Translations under genes and position numbers: made by a program
NCBI RefSeq assembly: GCF_023554105.1
Contig: NZ_JAMJWE010000004.1
Location: 62,001 to 126,000 of the forward strand
Direction of reading: 5' to 3'
DNA length: 64,000 nucleotides
Source: Brucella sp. 21LCYQ03
Lineage (GTDB): Bacteria; Pseudomonadota; Alphaproteobacteria; Rhizobiales; Rhizobiaceae
Shown: positions 8,355 through 17,981 of the stretch, piece after piece
Layout of the letters: every line of letters starts with the position of its first letter
How positions within the stretch are numbered: position 1 is the stretch's first letter
Notes under the pieces: model-generated
Database searches by the model: none
What the model was told of the DNA's origin: nothing
The model's input: the letters and a program-made list of their open reading frames with translations, nothing else

Positions 8355-9701
8355 ATGCTGCACGAGCAGAGCATTGTTTCCAGACCATTTGAAGTGACCA
8401 ATCGCATGGTGATGATGATCGCCGTGCCGATGACGCTCGCAGCCATTACCACCCCGTTGTTGGGTCTGGTGGATATGGGTGTGGTCGGTCAGATGGGGCA
8501 GGCGGAGCTGATTGGCGGGCTGGCTATTGGTGCGCTGGTGTTTGACTTTCTGCTGACCATGTTCAGCTTTCTGCGTTCCGGCACTACGGGCCTTGTCGCG
8601 CAGGCGATGGGCGCGGGTGACAAGGCAGAAGAACAGGCGATCTTCTGGCGGGCAATTGTCATTGCCATTGCCGCAGGCATCCTGATGATCCTAAGCCTGC
8701 CGCTGACTTTAAAAATTGCATCGGATTTCATTCATCCGACCCCTGCCACGCAGGAAGCAATGGTTACCTATGTGTCGATCCGTATGCTTTCAGCTCCGGT
8801 GGCGCTGATTAATTATTCGGTGCTTGGACTGCTACTCGGACGCGGGCAGGGCATTTTGGGCCTCAGCCTTCAGGTGCTGATCAATGGCATAAATATCGTG
8901 CTCTGCATTATTCTCGGGCTGGAACTTGGCTGGGGGGTGGCTGGTGTTGCATGGGCAACGGTGACGGGTGAAACGGTGGCCGCGGTCATCGGCCTCTTCC
9001 TCGTCATGCGGCATTTCCATAAGCAGACGGGGCGGCATCCTGATATCAAGCAGATTATGGATAAGACGGGCATTGTGCGAATGATTGCCCTTAATCGCGA
9101 TATTATGATCCGCTCGATCCTTCTGCTCACAGCCTTTGCTTATTTTACCCGCGCGGGGTCCGAGCTTGGGCCGATAACGCTCGCAGCAAATGCGGTTCTG
9201 CTGAACTTCTTTCTTATATGCGGCTTTTTCCTTGATGGAATGGCGGCCGCCGTCGAACAGATCATCGGTCGATCAGTCGGTGCGCGCTATAGTCCAGCCT
9301 TCGTGCGCGGAGCCAAGCTTACTTTCGTCTGGGGACTGGTCATGGCAAGCGCGATTGCACTCATTTTGCTGGTCTTTGGCGATGCGATTATCGGCCTTTT
9401 GTCGAAGGCTTCCGATGTACGCGATGAGGCGATCAGGTACCTGCCATGGGCGGCATTAACGGGTCTCACTGGCCTGCTCGCTTTCCATATGGATGGCGTT
9501 TATATCGGCGCAACATGGTCGCGTGATATGCGCAACATGATGTTCTTCTCGCTGATATTCTTTTTGGCGGTGCTTTATGCAGTAAAGCCCGTGATGGGAA
9601 ATCACGGGCTTTGGCTGGCAATCAATCTGTTTCTGTCGATCCGCGGCATCACGCTTCTGGCGTTGCTGCCACGACGATACAGAACTGAGTTCAAGATTTA
9701 A
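8355..9701 (+). CDS. MATE family efflux transporter, DinF-like
   Basis: Multidrug and toxic compound extrusion carrier of 448 residues with about 12 hydrophobic helices in two 6-helix halves. The N-terminal half carries TTPLLGLVDMGVVGQMG and the SFLRSGTTGLVAQAMGAG stretch; the second half has LDGMAAAVEQIIGRSVGA. This pattern matches the DinF branch rather than NorM. The ATG at 8355 sits 5 bases after GGGG; a TTG 27 bases upstream is less likely. The 3' end overlaps the convergent pyrD by 4 bases. Likely role is cation-coupled export of small organic molecules; the substrate cannot be read from sequence. Confidence 0.88.
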   Translation: MLHEQSIVSRPFEVTNRMVMMIAVPMTLAAITTPLLGLVDMGVVGQMGQAELIGGLAIGALVFDFLLTMFSFLRSGTTGLVAQAMGAGDKAEEQAIFWRAIVIAIAAGILMILSLPLTLKIASDFIHPTPATQEAMVTYVSIRMLSAPVALINYSVLGLLLGRGQGILGLSLQVLINGINIVLCIILGLELGWGVAGVAWATVTGETVAAVIGLFLVMRHFHKQTGRHPDIKQIMDKTGIVRMIALNRDIMIRSILLLTAFAYFTRAGSELGPITLAANAVLLNFFLICGFFLDGMAAAVEQIIGRSVGARYSPAFVRGAKLTFVWGLVMASAIALILLVFGDAIIGLLSKASDVRDEAIRYLPWAALTGLTGLLAFHMDGVYIGATWSRDMRNMMFFSLIFFLAVLYAVKPVMGNHGLWLAINLFLSIRGITLLALLPRRYRTEFKI

Positions 9702-10792
9702 TCTTGTAGGCGACGTGCTGCCCAATCCTTTGTGTCACGGTCGCGCAGATCAGAAATACTGCCCACTCCTGCGGATTTCACAGCTTCTGACAGCCCGCGT
9801 ACAATGTCGGATGCGAGGCCCGGGCCACGATAGATCATGCCGGTATAGAGCTGAATAAGATCAGCACCGGCTCGGATTTTTGCAAGCGCTGTTTCGGCAC
9901 TATCAATACCACCAACACCGATCAGCGGCATATCGGCGCCAACGCGCTCACGCATACGTGCCAGAATGATCGTCGAACGCTCAAACAGCGGTACGCCCGA
10001 AAGCCCACCGGCTTCTTCGCGATTATCAGCACTTTTCAGGCCATTGCGCGACAGTGTGGTGTTGGAAACGATAATACCGTCGAGCTTTTGCTCCAGCGCT
10101 TCCGCTGCAATGTCATCAAGCTCTTCATCGCTCAAATCCGGCGCGATTTTCAGGAAAACTGGACGCTTCAGCGTGCACATTTTGCCTTCTTCATCGCGTG
10201 CTGCAAGCACACGCGAAAGTAACTCGCGCAGCGCATCGCGCGATTGCAGATTGCGCAGACCCGGTGTGTTGGGCGACGAGATATTGACCGTGAAATAACG
10301 CGCCAGCTGATAGAACTTGCGAATGCCAGCGACATAATCGCCGATACGGTCTTCCGCATCCTTGTTAGCGCCGATATTCACGCCAACGATGCCGGTCTTA
10401 CCAGCACGCTGCGACAGGCGCTTGAACGCTGCGTCATGGCCTTCATTGTTGAAGCCAAGGCGATTAATCACGGCATGGTCATCGACCAGACGGAAAATGC
10501 GCGGGCGTGGATTGCCGCTCTGCGGGCGGGGCGTGATGGTTCCGACTTCGGTAAAGCCAAAGCCGATTTTCAAAAGCGCATCCGGCACTTCAGCATTTTT
10601 GTCGAAGCCAGCGGCCATGCCAACCGGATTTGGAAATTGCAAACCTGCAATCTTCACCGATAGCGCTGGGTCATGCGGGCGGCTACAGGTGACGATGCCT
10701 GTTTTCAATCCGGCGATGGACAGACCATGCGCTTGCTCGGCGTCGAGCGTAAACAATGCACGTCGACCGATTGCTTCAAAAAATCCGCTCAT
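9698..10792 (-). CDS. pyrD: Dihydroorotate dehydrogenase (quinone), class 2
   Basis: Membrane-associated flavoenzyme that oxidises dihydroorotate to orotate with quinone, the fourth step of pyrimidine synthesis. It has 364 residues including an N-terminal amphipathic extension typical of class 2. Landmarks: NPVGMAAGFDKN (FMN/substrate), GFGFTEVGTITPRPQ, NRLGFNNEG, the YFTVNISSPNTPGLR loop with the class 2 catalytic Ser, KIAPDLSD, IVSNTTLSR and LIGVGGI. The start ATG shares one base with the stop codon of the upstream DUF952 gene, so translation is probably coupled. Confidence 0.96.
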   Translation of the reverse strand: MSGFFEAIGRRALFTLDAEQAHGLSIAGLKTGIVTCSRPHDPALSVKIAGLQFPNPVGMAAGFDKNAEVPDALLKIGFGFTEVGTITPRPQSGNPRPRIFRLVDDHAVINRLGFNNEGHDAAFKRLSQRAGKTGIVGVNIGANKDAEDRIGDYVAGIRKFYQLARYFTVNISSPNTPGLRNLQSRDALRELLSRVLAARDEEGKMCTLKRPVFLKIAPDLSDEELDDIAAEALEQKLDGIIVSNTTLSRNGLKSADNREEAGGLSGVPLFERSTIILARMRERVGADMPLIGVGGIDSAETALAKIRAGADLIQLYTGMIYRGPGLASDIVRGLSEAVKSAGVGSISDLRDRDTKDWAARRLQD

Positions 10793-11142
10793 TAACCCTC
10801 AAGCTCCGGGAAGATATGGAGACCATTGTCGTCGAGCGTCAATGGCTCGACTTTTATCACTGCCGACACTGGCAGCACGTCATAAAGATGCGGAAACAAC
10901 GCCCCGCCACGCGAGACTTCATATTTCAGTGCGTCGCCTAAAGCAGTCGCATCTACGCTCACCAGCAGCAGATCGGCTTGCCCGGCAAAATGTTTGGCGG
11001 CTGTTTCACGCACCTGTTCATGGGTGGAGAAATGGATATAGCCATCGGCAATATCAACCGGTGCCCCGGTAAAATTGCCAGCCTCTTCTGCCTGCGCCCA
11101 GAGATCGCGCGGGGCGATCTTGTATATGGTCGTTTTGGTCAT
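10792..11142 (-). CDS. DUF952 domain protein
   Basis: A cytosolic protein of 116 residues with the DUF952 pattern: IYKIAPRDLW near the N-terminus, DGYIHFSTHEQVRETA, LLLVSVDATALGDALKYE, GGALFPHLYDVLPVSAV. The family resembles ADP-ribosyltransferase-like folds, but no reaction is established that I know of. Its stop overlaps the pyrD start (TAATG), and the DUF952-pyrD pairing is familiar from Rhizobiales genomes. It is the first gene of the pair. Confidence 0.85.
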   Translation of the reverse strand: MTKTTIYKIAPRDLWAQAEEAGNFTGAPVDIADGYIHFSTHEQVRETAAKHFAGQADLLLVSVDATALGDALKYEVSRGGALFPHLYDVLPVSAVIKVEPLTLDDNGLHIFPELEG

Positions 11143-11231
11143 GGCGGCTCTCTAGCCCGAATTTATTAGAAAATCAAAGCATGGCTTGCTCGTTTTTCTT
11201 GCATAGCTCCCATATGATGGGGAGAGCGCAA

Positions 11232-11274
11232 GCGCATCCCGAAAAGTGTGAAGCGGTTTTCGGACAAGATGCGC
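11232..11274 (+). repeat. Dispersed palindromic repeat, copy 2
   Basis: The clearest copy of the family: GCGCATC, CCGAAAA, loop GTGTGAAGCG, TTTTCGG, bulge ACAA, GATGCGC. It lies between the DUF952 start and the exported coiled-coil gene. RNA from either strand would fold into a bulged hairpin. Confidence 0.85.
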
Positions 11275-11302
11275 TTGTAAAATATTCTAAAGGAGGTCGA
11301 TT

Positions 11303-11740
11303 ATGACTGACAGAATTCGTGCAATCGCCGTCGCTTCAATTCTGGGATTAAGCTTTGTTGCAAGCAGTGCTCATGCTCAGGAGAACGGACGCTATCGCCT
11401 TGAAGGCACAGAAACTGGCTATGTGCGGCTCGATACGCGGACGGGTGCGCTGTCGGTCTGTAACGAGCAGCAGGGCCAGCTTATCTGCAAAATGGCGACT
11501 GAAGACCGCGAAGCTTACGAGAACGACATTTCCGATTTGCAGGATCGCGTAAAGAAGCTTGAAGATAAGTTTGCGGCGATTGATGCGGGAACTGCGTCTG
11601 CCTCGCCGTCGAAACTGCCGTCGGAAGCCGAGTTTGAACAGTCGCTTGGCTATATGGAACGCTTCATGCGCCGCTTCATAGACGTCACGAAAAGCTTTGA
11701 CAGTGAGCCAGAAAAGCCAGCGGGCAACCTTCCACAGTAG
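11303..11740 (+). CDS. Exported coiled-coil protein of unknown function
   Basis: A 145-residue protein that I do not recognise beyond similar hypothetical proteins in Brucella-like genomes. It has a Sec signal peptide of about 25 residues with an AHA cleavage site, then a short YRLEGTETGYVRLDTRTGALSVC segment with a CNEQQGQLIC cysteine pair, a heptad-like region (about 70-95, DLQDRVKKLEDKF), and a polar C-terminus. A strong AAAGGAGG lies 7 bases before the ATG. It is probably periplasmic. It stands alone between a palindromic repeat and the sensor kinase gene. Confidence 0.75.
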   Translation: MTDRIRAIAVASILGLSFVASSAHAQENGRYRLEGTETGYVRLDTRTGALSVCNEQQGQLICKMATEDREAYENDISDLQDRVKKLEDKFAAIDAGTASASPSKLPSEAEFEQSLGYMERFMRRFIDVTKSFDSEPEKPAGNLPQ

Positions 11741-11844
11741 CCGCATCGGTATTTAGTAGTGCTTGCGCCAATGGCCTGAAAATGCTTGCCTTCTTTTGCT
11801 GTTTTTCCAATAGAGGCTAAACAGCATGGGAGGAAAGTCCGGCA

Positions 11845-14800
11845 ATGCAGGGCTGGGGAATTATCGGCGTCGCATTTCTGTATCTGTTGATGCTGTTTGC
11901 TGTGGCAAGCATCGGCGACAGGCGTGCGTCGCGCTGGAGTATTGCTCCGCGCCCCTATATTTATGCGCTGAGCCTTGCAGTCTATTGCACGTCGTGGACG
12001 TTCTTTGGCTCCGTAGGTCTGTCTGCACAACGCGGGCTTGAGTTCCTAGGCATCTATATCGGGCCTATTCTGGTTTTCACGCTCGGAAACCGCCTGCTGC
12101 GCCATATTGTGCGGCTGGCAAAGGCCGAACATATCACTTCGATTGCCGACTTTCTGGCGGCTCGCTATGGCAAAAGCTTCGGCGTAGCATCCCTTGCCAC
12201 GGCAATCGCCGCCGTCGGCTCCATCCCTTACATCGCGCTGCAACTTAAAGCGGTTTCCGGCAGTGTTGGTCTGGTCATGGAGCATTATGGCTCAGCCTTT
12301 GACCCGTATTCCTTTGTGTTTGGCGATATTTCTTTACCCGTGGCGGCTGTACTTGCGGTCTTCGCGATCCTGTTTGGCACGCGTCACACTGATGCGACCG
12401 AGCACCAGAATGGGCTAATTCTGGCCGTAGCGCTCGAATCAGTCATCAAGCTCTGCGCCTTTCTAACGGTTGGTCTGGCCTGTACGTTTTTTCTGTTTGG
12501 CTCACCCGGTGAGTTGATCGACAAGATTTCACAATCGCCAGCAGCCCTTGATGCATTCCACTATGAAACATCGATTGGCACTTGGATTGTCCATACGATG
12601 TTAAGTGCGGCTGCCATTATCATGCTGCCGCGCCAGTTCCACGTCACTGTCGTTGAAAGCCGCAGTGAAAAAGAACTGCGCACGGCGTCGTGGTTGTTTC
12701 CGATCTATCTGATCCTGATCAACATCTTCGTGTTTCCGATTGCGTTGATCGGCGTGATGACGCTCGGAAATACGGTGAGCGGCGATCTTTATGTGTTGGC
12801 TTTGCCGTTATCGGCTGGCGCGCACTGGCTGGCGCTGGTCGCGTTTCTAGGCGGGCTGTCGGCAGCAACGGCGATGGTGATCGTTGCCTGTGTGGCATTG
12901 GCGATCATGATTTCCAACCATCTGGTCTTGCCACTGATCATTCGCACGCTGGCTGTGCGGCACCCGACCGAGCAGCGTGATCTCACCATGATCATTCTCA
13001 ATACGCGGCGGCTGACGATTATCGGTATTCTGGCGCTGGCCTTTGTCTATTACCGCATGGCGTCGAATAATATTCATCTGGCTTCTATTGGTCTCATATC
13101 TTTTGCGGCCATCGCACAGTTTGTGCCGTCTTTCATCGGGGGGCTGTTCTGGCGTAATGCCAATGGGCGCGGCGCGATGCTGGGGCTTTCTGCAGGCTTT
13201 TTAATCTGGGCTTACACACTGCTGCTGCCGACGGTCGCGTCAGAAAATGCGGCTATCTTGCGTGAAGGCTTCCTTGGTCTGACTGCGCTGCGACCAGAAG
13301 CCTTGTTTGGAAGCGATGCCCTGCCACTGACCCATGGTGTGATGTGGAGCCTTGCCGCTAACACGCTGTTCTATATTCTTGGCTCGCTGTCGCGTGCATC
13401 CACCCCATTGGAGCGCATTCAGGCCAGTATTTTTCTGCCACGCTATTCGATTGCAGCACCCACTCTGAAACGCTTGCGCACCACGGTTACGGTCGCAGAA
13501 CTCAAAGCCACCATGTCGCGTTATCTGGGTGCTGAACGCGTCGAACGCGCCTTCATTCGCTTTGAAGGGCGTGAGCAGCGTAAACTTGACCCCGGCATGA
13601 TGGTCGATACGCCGCTGATCCGTTATGCCGAGCAGCTGCTTGGCACGGCAGTTGGTTCTTCGTCGGCGCGTCTGGTCTTGTCGCTGCTCTTTAAACGCAA
13701 TGACGCGTCTGCGCGGGATGCCCGGCAATTGCTTGATGATGCTTCGGTTGCCTTGCAACAAAACCGCGACCTGTTGCAGATTGCGCTCGATCAGATGGAT
13801 CAGGGCATCACGGTTCTTGATAAGGATTTGCGGCTCACATGCTGGAACCGTCAATTCAGAAAGCTGCTTGAACTGCCCGATGAAGTGATGCAGGTCGGCA
13901 TCCCCGTATCAGAAATTGGCGAGCATCTGGTGCGCAGTGGTGACTTGAGTGTCAGTGCGGAAAATGCTGCTATCCGGTCGCTGGCAACTTTGCGAAAACC
14001 GTGGCGGTTGACGCTGAAATCAACCGGCAAGGTGTTGGAAATCAACTCCAATCCAATGCCGGATGGTGGGCTTGTTGCGACCTATACCGACATTACCGCT
14101 GAGGTTGAGGCCGATAAAATGCGCCAGCACGAGGCAGAAGTGCTTGAACAACGCGTGGTTGATCGGACGGCAGAACTAACGCTGGTCAATCAGAAACTGG
14201 CCAAGGCACAGAGCGTTGCCGAAGAAGCCAATCTTGGAAAAACACGATTTCTGGCCGCCGCTGGCCATGACATTTTGCAACCGCTCAATGCGGCACGGCT
14301 TTATAGTACCGCACTGGCCGAAAAGCTTGGCCGTGCCGAAACAAGTCAGCTTGCGCGAAATATCGACAGTTCGCTTGAATCGGTCGAGGCCATTCTGGGC
14401 ATGGTGCTGGATATTTCGCGGCTGGATACCGGCGCGCTGAAACCAGAAGAAACAGTATTCCGTCTTGATCGACTTTTGAGCCAGATTGCGACTGACTTCA
14501 CGCCGATGGCACGCAAGAAAGGGCTTAAACTTCGCGCCGTGCCATCGAGCATCGTGGTCAAGACCGACCGTAATATGTTGCGCCGCGTTATCCAGAATCT
14601 GGTTTCCAATGCGATCAAATATAGCCGCAAAGGCGGGATTCTGTTCGGCATTCGCCGACGGGGTGATTTCATTGAACTGCAAGTGCTGGATACGGGCATT
14701 GGCATCCCCCAGCAGAAACTGAAACTGGTTTTCCGTGAGTTTACACGTCTGGATGAAGGCATGCGCGAAGCGGAAGGCCTGGGCCTTGGCCTATCCATCG

Positions 14801-15342
14801 TTGATCGTATTGCGCGTATGCTCGAACTGCCGCTGACATTTACGTCCGCGCCCGGAAAGGGCAGCGTGTTTTCTATCCGTATTCCGATTAGTCATGAAGC
14901 CGTGCCGGTTGAAGAAGTGGCTAACCGTAAGGGCATCAAGCGAGCGTCGAGCCTAGCGGGCCTTGATGTGCTCTGTATCGACAATGATGCTAATATTCTG
15001 GCCGGCATGGAAACATTGTTGGGTGGCTGGGGCTGTAACCTCACGACGCTTCGTAACGGCTCAGGCCTGAAGGTTTATTGCGTTGAGCGCGAGGTTCCAC
15101 CAGATATTATCGTGGCTGACTATCATCTCGATCATGAAAATGGGCTGGATCTGATTGGCTTTGCACGCGAGAGCTTCGGTAGCGAGGTTCCGGCAATTCT
15201 TCTGACTGCGGATCGCTCAAAGGAAGTGCGCAGACGTGCCGAAGAAGAAAATGTCACCGTACTAAATAAGCCATTGCGACCAGCAGCTCTGCGCTCGCTT
15301 CTATCGAGCGCATTGCATCAGCGCTCCGCAGCGGCTGAATAA
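11845..15342 (+). CDS. prlS: Hybrid sensor histidine kinase with sodium/solute symporter domain (PrlS-like)
   Basis: Large inner-membrane sensor of 1165 residues. Residues 1-~500 form a multi-helix SSF (proline-symporter-like) domain, including CTSWTFFGSVG and a GSIPYIALQLKA stretch. A linker follows, then a PAS-like domain (~640-740; LDQMDQGITVLDKDLRL), a coiled coil, a HisKA domain with phospho-acceptor His808 (AAGHDILQPLN), HATPase (N-box around Asn922, DTGIGIP, GLGLGLSIVDR), and a C-terminal receiver with Asp1092 (VADYHLDHENG). The CbrA/PutP-type transporter-kinase layout and the neighbouring LuxR regulator match PrlS/PrlR of Brucella melitensis, reported to respond to ionic strength. Whether the SSF part still transports is unknown. 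Confidence 0.88.
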   Translation: MQGWGIIGVAFLYLLMLFAVASIGDRRASRWSIAPRPYIYALSLAVYCTSWTFFGSVGLSAQRGLEFLGIYIGPILVFTLGNRLLRHIVRLAKAEHITSIADFLAARYGKSFGVASLATAIAAVGSIPYIALQLKAVSGSVGLVMEHYGSAFDPYSFVFGDISLPVAAVLAVFAILFGTRHTDATEHQNGLILAVALESVIKLCAFLTVGLACTFFLFGSPGELIDKISQSPAALDAFHYETSIGTWIVHTMLSAAAIIMLPRQFHVTVVESRSEKELRTASWLFPIYLILINIFVFPIALIGVMTLGNTVSGDLYVLALPLSAGAHWLALVAFLGGLSAATAMVIVACVALAIMISNHLVLPLIIRTLAVRHPTEQRDLTMIILNTRRLTIIGILALAFVYYRMASNNIHLASIGLISFAAIAQFVPSFIGGLFWRNANGRGAMLGLSAGFLIWAYTLLLPTVASENAAILREGFLGLTALRPEALFGSDALPLTHGVMWSLAANTLFYILGSLSRASTPLERIQASIFLPRYSIAAPTLKRLRTTVTVAELKATMSRYLGAERVERAFIRFEGREQRKLDPGMMVDTPLIRYAEQLLGTAVGSSSARLVLSLLFKRNDASARDARQLLDDASVALQQNRDLLQIALDQMDQGITVLDKDLRLTCWNRQFRKLLELPDEVMQVGIPVSEIGEHLVRSGDLSVSAENAAIRSLATLRKPWRLTLKSTGKVLEINSNPMPDGGLVATYTDITAEVEADKMRQHEAEVLEQRVVDRTAELTLVNQKLAKAQSVAEEANLGKTRFLAAAGHDILQPLNAARLYSTALAEKLGRAETSQLARNIDSSLESVEAILGMVLDISRLDTGALKPEETVFRLDRLLSQIATDFTPMARKKGLKLRAVPSSIVVKTDRNMLRRVIQNLVSNAIKYSRKGGILFGIRRRGDFIELQVLDTGIGIPQQKLKLVFREFTRLDEGMREAEGLGLGLSIVDRIARMLELPLTFTSAPGKGSVFSIRIPISHEAVPVEEVANRKGIKRASSLAGLDVLCIDNDANILAGMETLLGGWGCNLTTLRNGSGLKVYCVEREVPPDIIVADYHLDHENGLDLIGFARESFGSEVPAILLTADRSKEVRRRAEEENVTVLNKPLRPAALRSLLSSALHQRSAAAE

Positions 15343-15352
15343 AATTCTTAGC

Positions 15353-16003
15353 TTAGCTTGGCTCGATAGTCAGCGCATCGCTGCCAATGCGCGAGAGCAG
15401 TATGACCGCCTGTGTGCGGCTATCAACGCCAAGCTTTTGCAGAACAGCCGAGACATGCGCTTTGACAGTCGCTTCAGAGACATTCAGCTCATAGGCGATT
15501 TGTTTGTTGAGCAAACCTTCCGCAAGCATGGTTAGCACGCGGGTTTGCTGCGGCGTGAGCGTCCTGATCTTGGCAATCAGCGTTTCAATTTCAGGGTCGC
15601 GCGCTTCATCAATATCAATATCGGATGGTGTCCAGATATCGCCGTCAAGGACAGCATGCACGGCTTCGCCGATGGTTTCCATGCTGGCAGATTTGGAGAT
15701 GAAGCCCGATGCGCCAAGCTCAATAGCATGGCGGATGGTGGCAGCGTCATCGGTTGCGGAGACAATAATAATGGGCAGTGCTGGTTCAAGCGCTTTCAAC
15801 GTGACCAGACCAGACAGGCCTGTGCCACCGGGCATCGTCAGATCAAGCAACAAAAGATCAATGTCGCTGCCATCAGCGACCAGCTTTTTTGCAGCATCGA
15901 AATCGCCGACTTCAATGATTGTTGCTTCTTCCGGCAAGCTCGACAGAACCTGTCTGAGTGCTCCCCTGAAAAGCGGATGATCGTCAGCGATGATAAACTG
16001 CAT
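15353..16003 (-). CDS. prlR: LuxR/NarL-type response regulator (PrlR-like)
   Basis: This 216-residue two-domain regulator has an N-terminal receiver (ADDHPLFRGALRQVL; phospho-acceptor Asp in LLLLDLTMPGGTG; Lys in SGFISKSA) and a C-terminal GerE/LuxR helix-turn-helix (LTPQQTRVLTMLAEGLLNKQIAYELNVSEATVKAHVSAVLQKL). The start MQFIIADDHP is the natural receiver N-terminus; the open frame extends 30 codons further upstream, with an ATG at 16054 as an alternative. It faces the hybrid kinase tail to tail with a 10-base gap, which supports a cognate pair. Confidence 0.88.
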   Translation of the reverse strand: MQFIIADDHPLFRGALRQVLSSLPEEATIIEVGDFDAAKKLVADGSDIDLLLLDLTMPGGTGLSGLVTLKALEPALPIIIVSATDDAATIRHAIELGASGFISKSASMETIGEAVHAVLDGDIWTPSDIDIDEARDPEIETLIAKIRTLTPQQTRVLTMLAEGLLNKQIAYELNVSEATVKAHVSAVLQKLGVDSRTQAVILLSRIGSDALTIEPS

Positions 16004-16206
16004 AAGCCTTGCACGCCATTCTGAAAGTCCTCCCCGAGCGATGCATGGTGACATGCAACTGTCTCGTTTTATGCCGTTTTTCGTCTCTCGCAACTAAAAA
16101 TAGCACTAATTAGCCAGAACTTATGTCGCATTGCCCCCTTATGGCCGCATTATACGCTAATTTTGGGTTTGAAACAGCGACCTTGGTGATAATCAGAAGG
16201 CCTTAT

Positions 16207-17157
16207 ATGACACGCAATACGCTTTATCCGGAGACCGTGCCCTTCAAAGAAGAGATGCTGCAAGTATCGCCTTTGCATCGTATCTATGTTGAGCAATGCG
16301 GCAATCCTGATGGCAAACCCGTGATCATGATCCATGGCGGACCGGGCGGTGGCATCACGCCCGCTATGCGTCGTCTGCACGATCCTGAAAAATATCGCAT
16401 CATCCTATTCGATCAGCGCGGCTGCGGCCGTTCAACGCCCCATGCGGAATTGCGCGAGAACACCACTTGGGATCTGGTTGCAGATATGGAGCGCATCCGC
16501 ACCCATCTCGGCATTGACAAATGGCAGGTCTTTGGCGGCTCGTGGGGTTCAACACTAGGTCTTGCTTATTCCCAAACGCACCCGGATCGCGTGTCGGATA
16601 TGATCCTGCGCGGCATCTTCATGGTGCGCCGCTTTGAAGTCGATTGGATGTATTCCAACGGCGCAAGCATCATTTTCCCGGATCATTTCGAGGCCTATCA
16701 GGAGCATATCCCGGAAGAAGAACGTGGCGATATGATTGCCGCTTACTATAAGCGCCTGACGGACCGCGATCCGCAAGTGCAGCTTGCCGCTGCTCGTTTA
16801 TGGGCACGGTGGGAAGGTTCTGTGCTGTCCGTCCAGCCCGATCCAGCGCGTGTCGAAGCTTTTGGTGAAGATCTGTATGCTGTCGCTTTCGCGCGTATTG
16901 AATGCCACTATTTCCAAAACCGTGGTTTCCTTGAAAGTGACGATCAGCTTTTGCGTAATGTTGACCGTATCCGCCAGATTCCGGGCGTGATTGTGCATGG
17001 TCGCTACGATATTTGCACGCCCTTCATCAATGCCTGGCAGTTGAAAAAGATGTGGCCCGAGGCCGATCTTAAGATCGTTGAAGACAGTGGGCACTCCGTT
17101 ACGGAGCCGGGCATCACGCATGAGCTGATTGAGGCAACCAAACGCTTTGCTCTGTAA
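16207..17157 (+). CDS. pip: Proline iminopeptidase
   Basis: Alpha/beta-hydrolase (peptidase S33) of 316 residues that releases N-terminal proline from peptides. Visible are the oxyanion loop HGGPGGG, the DQRGCGRSTPH stretch, the nucleophile elbow GGSWGSTLG with the catalytic Ser, the GRYDICTPF loop with the Asp, and SGHSVTEPG with the catalytic His. It is cytosolic: no signal peptide. The ATG at 16207 (MTRNTLYPE) matches family N-termini better than the longer frame from 16123. Confidence 0.95.
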   Translation: MTRNTLYPETVPFKEEMLQVSPLHRIYVEQCGNPDGKPVIMIHGGPGGGITPAMRRLHDPEKYRIILFDQRGCGRSTPHAELRENTTWDLVADMERIRTHLGIDKWQVFGGSWGSTLGLAYSQTHPDRVSDMILRGIFMVRRFEVDWMYSNGASIIFPDHFEAYQEHIPEEERGDMIAAYYKRLTDRDPQVQLAAARLWARWEGSVLSVQPDPARVEAFGEDLYAVAFARIECHYFQNRGFLESDDQLLRNVDRIRQIPGVIVHGRYDICTPFINAWQLKKMWPEADLKIVEDSGHSVTEPGITHELIEATKRFAL

Positions 17158-17403
17158 GTATAAAAATGCGAGCTTGAAAGAAGGGGCGTTTTGCACGTCT
17201 ATCTTTGAAACCTGTTCAAAAATTCACCTTTAAATATCGTATTTTGAAAATTCATCTTTTCTTTGAATATTTTCGCCTACTATTTAGCAAGCAGAAATAT
17301 TGGGTCACTCCCGATCTCAAATGTTTATTGCGATAGTTTTTAGGCGCAGCCTATCCGCAGCAAGGACGGCCCGGATAAGTTCGTATTCGAGAGGGATACA
17401 GGA

Positions 17404-17826
17404 ATGTTAAAAGAATTCAGAGAATTTGCTCTTAAGGGCAATATGGTTGATCTGGCGATCGGTGTTATCATCGGTGGTGCATTCGGTGGTCTCGTTAACT
17501 CGATCGTCAATGACATAATCATGCCAGTTATCGGTTTGATTACCGGCGGTATTGATTTCTCCAATATGTATATTCAGCTTGCTGGTGATCCACGCTCAAC
17601 GCTCGCTGCGGCTCGCGAAGCCGGTGCAACGATTGCTTACGGTAATTTCGTAACTCTTCTTATCAACTTCCTCATCATCGCATGGGTTCTGTTCCTCGTT
17701 GTCAAAGGCATGAACAGGCTTAAGAAGAAGGAAGAAGCCAAGCCAGAAGCAGTTGCAGAGCTGCCGCGTGAAGAAGTTCTGCTCGCAGAAATTCGCGATC
17801 TTCTGGCAAAGCAGAGCAAAGCTTAA
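17404..17826 (+). CDS. mscL: Large-conductance mechanosensitive channel
   Basis: Inner-membrane pentameric channel that opens under hypo-osmotic shock. It has 140 residues: an N-terminal amphipathic helix ([13 protein letters not shown]), TM1 ([24 protein letters not shown], with the gate glycines), a periplasmic loop, TM2 ([22 protein letters not shown]) and a charged C-terminal helix bundle (about 105-137). It is monocistronic: 246 bases of AT-rich upstream sequence and a good terminator after it. Confidence 0.97.
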   Translation: MLKEFREFALKGNMVDLAIGVIIGGAFGGLVNSIVNDIIMPVIGLITGGIDFSNMYIQLAGDPRSTLAAAREAGATIAYGNFVTLLINFLIIAWVLFLVVKGMNRLKKKEEAKPEAVAELPREEVLLAEIRDLLAKQSKA

Positions 17827-17848
17827 TTGCTTTCACAAAACTAGTTTG

Positions 17849-17876
17849 AAACGGGGTCTTTATGGCCCCGTTTTTA
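17849..17876 (+). terminator. Rho-independent terminator after mscL
   Basis: Stem AAACGGGG / CCCCGTTT, extendable through TC/GG, with a short loop, followed by a run of T. Confidence 0.9.
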
Positions 17877-17981
17877 TTTGATCCATCAATTTGAATGATT
17901 GGATCATCACAAAATACCACATGATTTCATGGTTGCGCCTTGCTAAGCAGGAGCAACCAAAATTGAATTATGTGGGAACAA

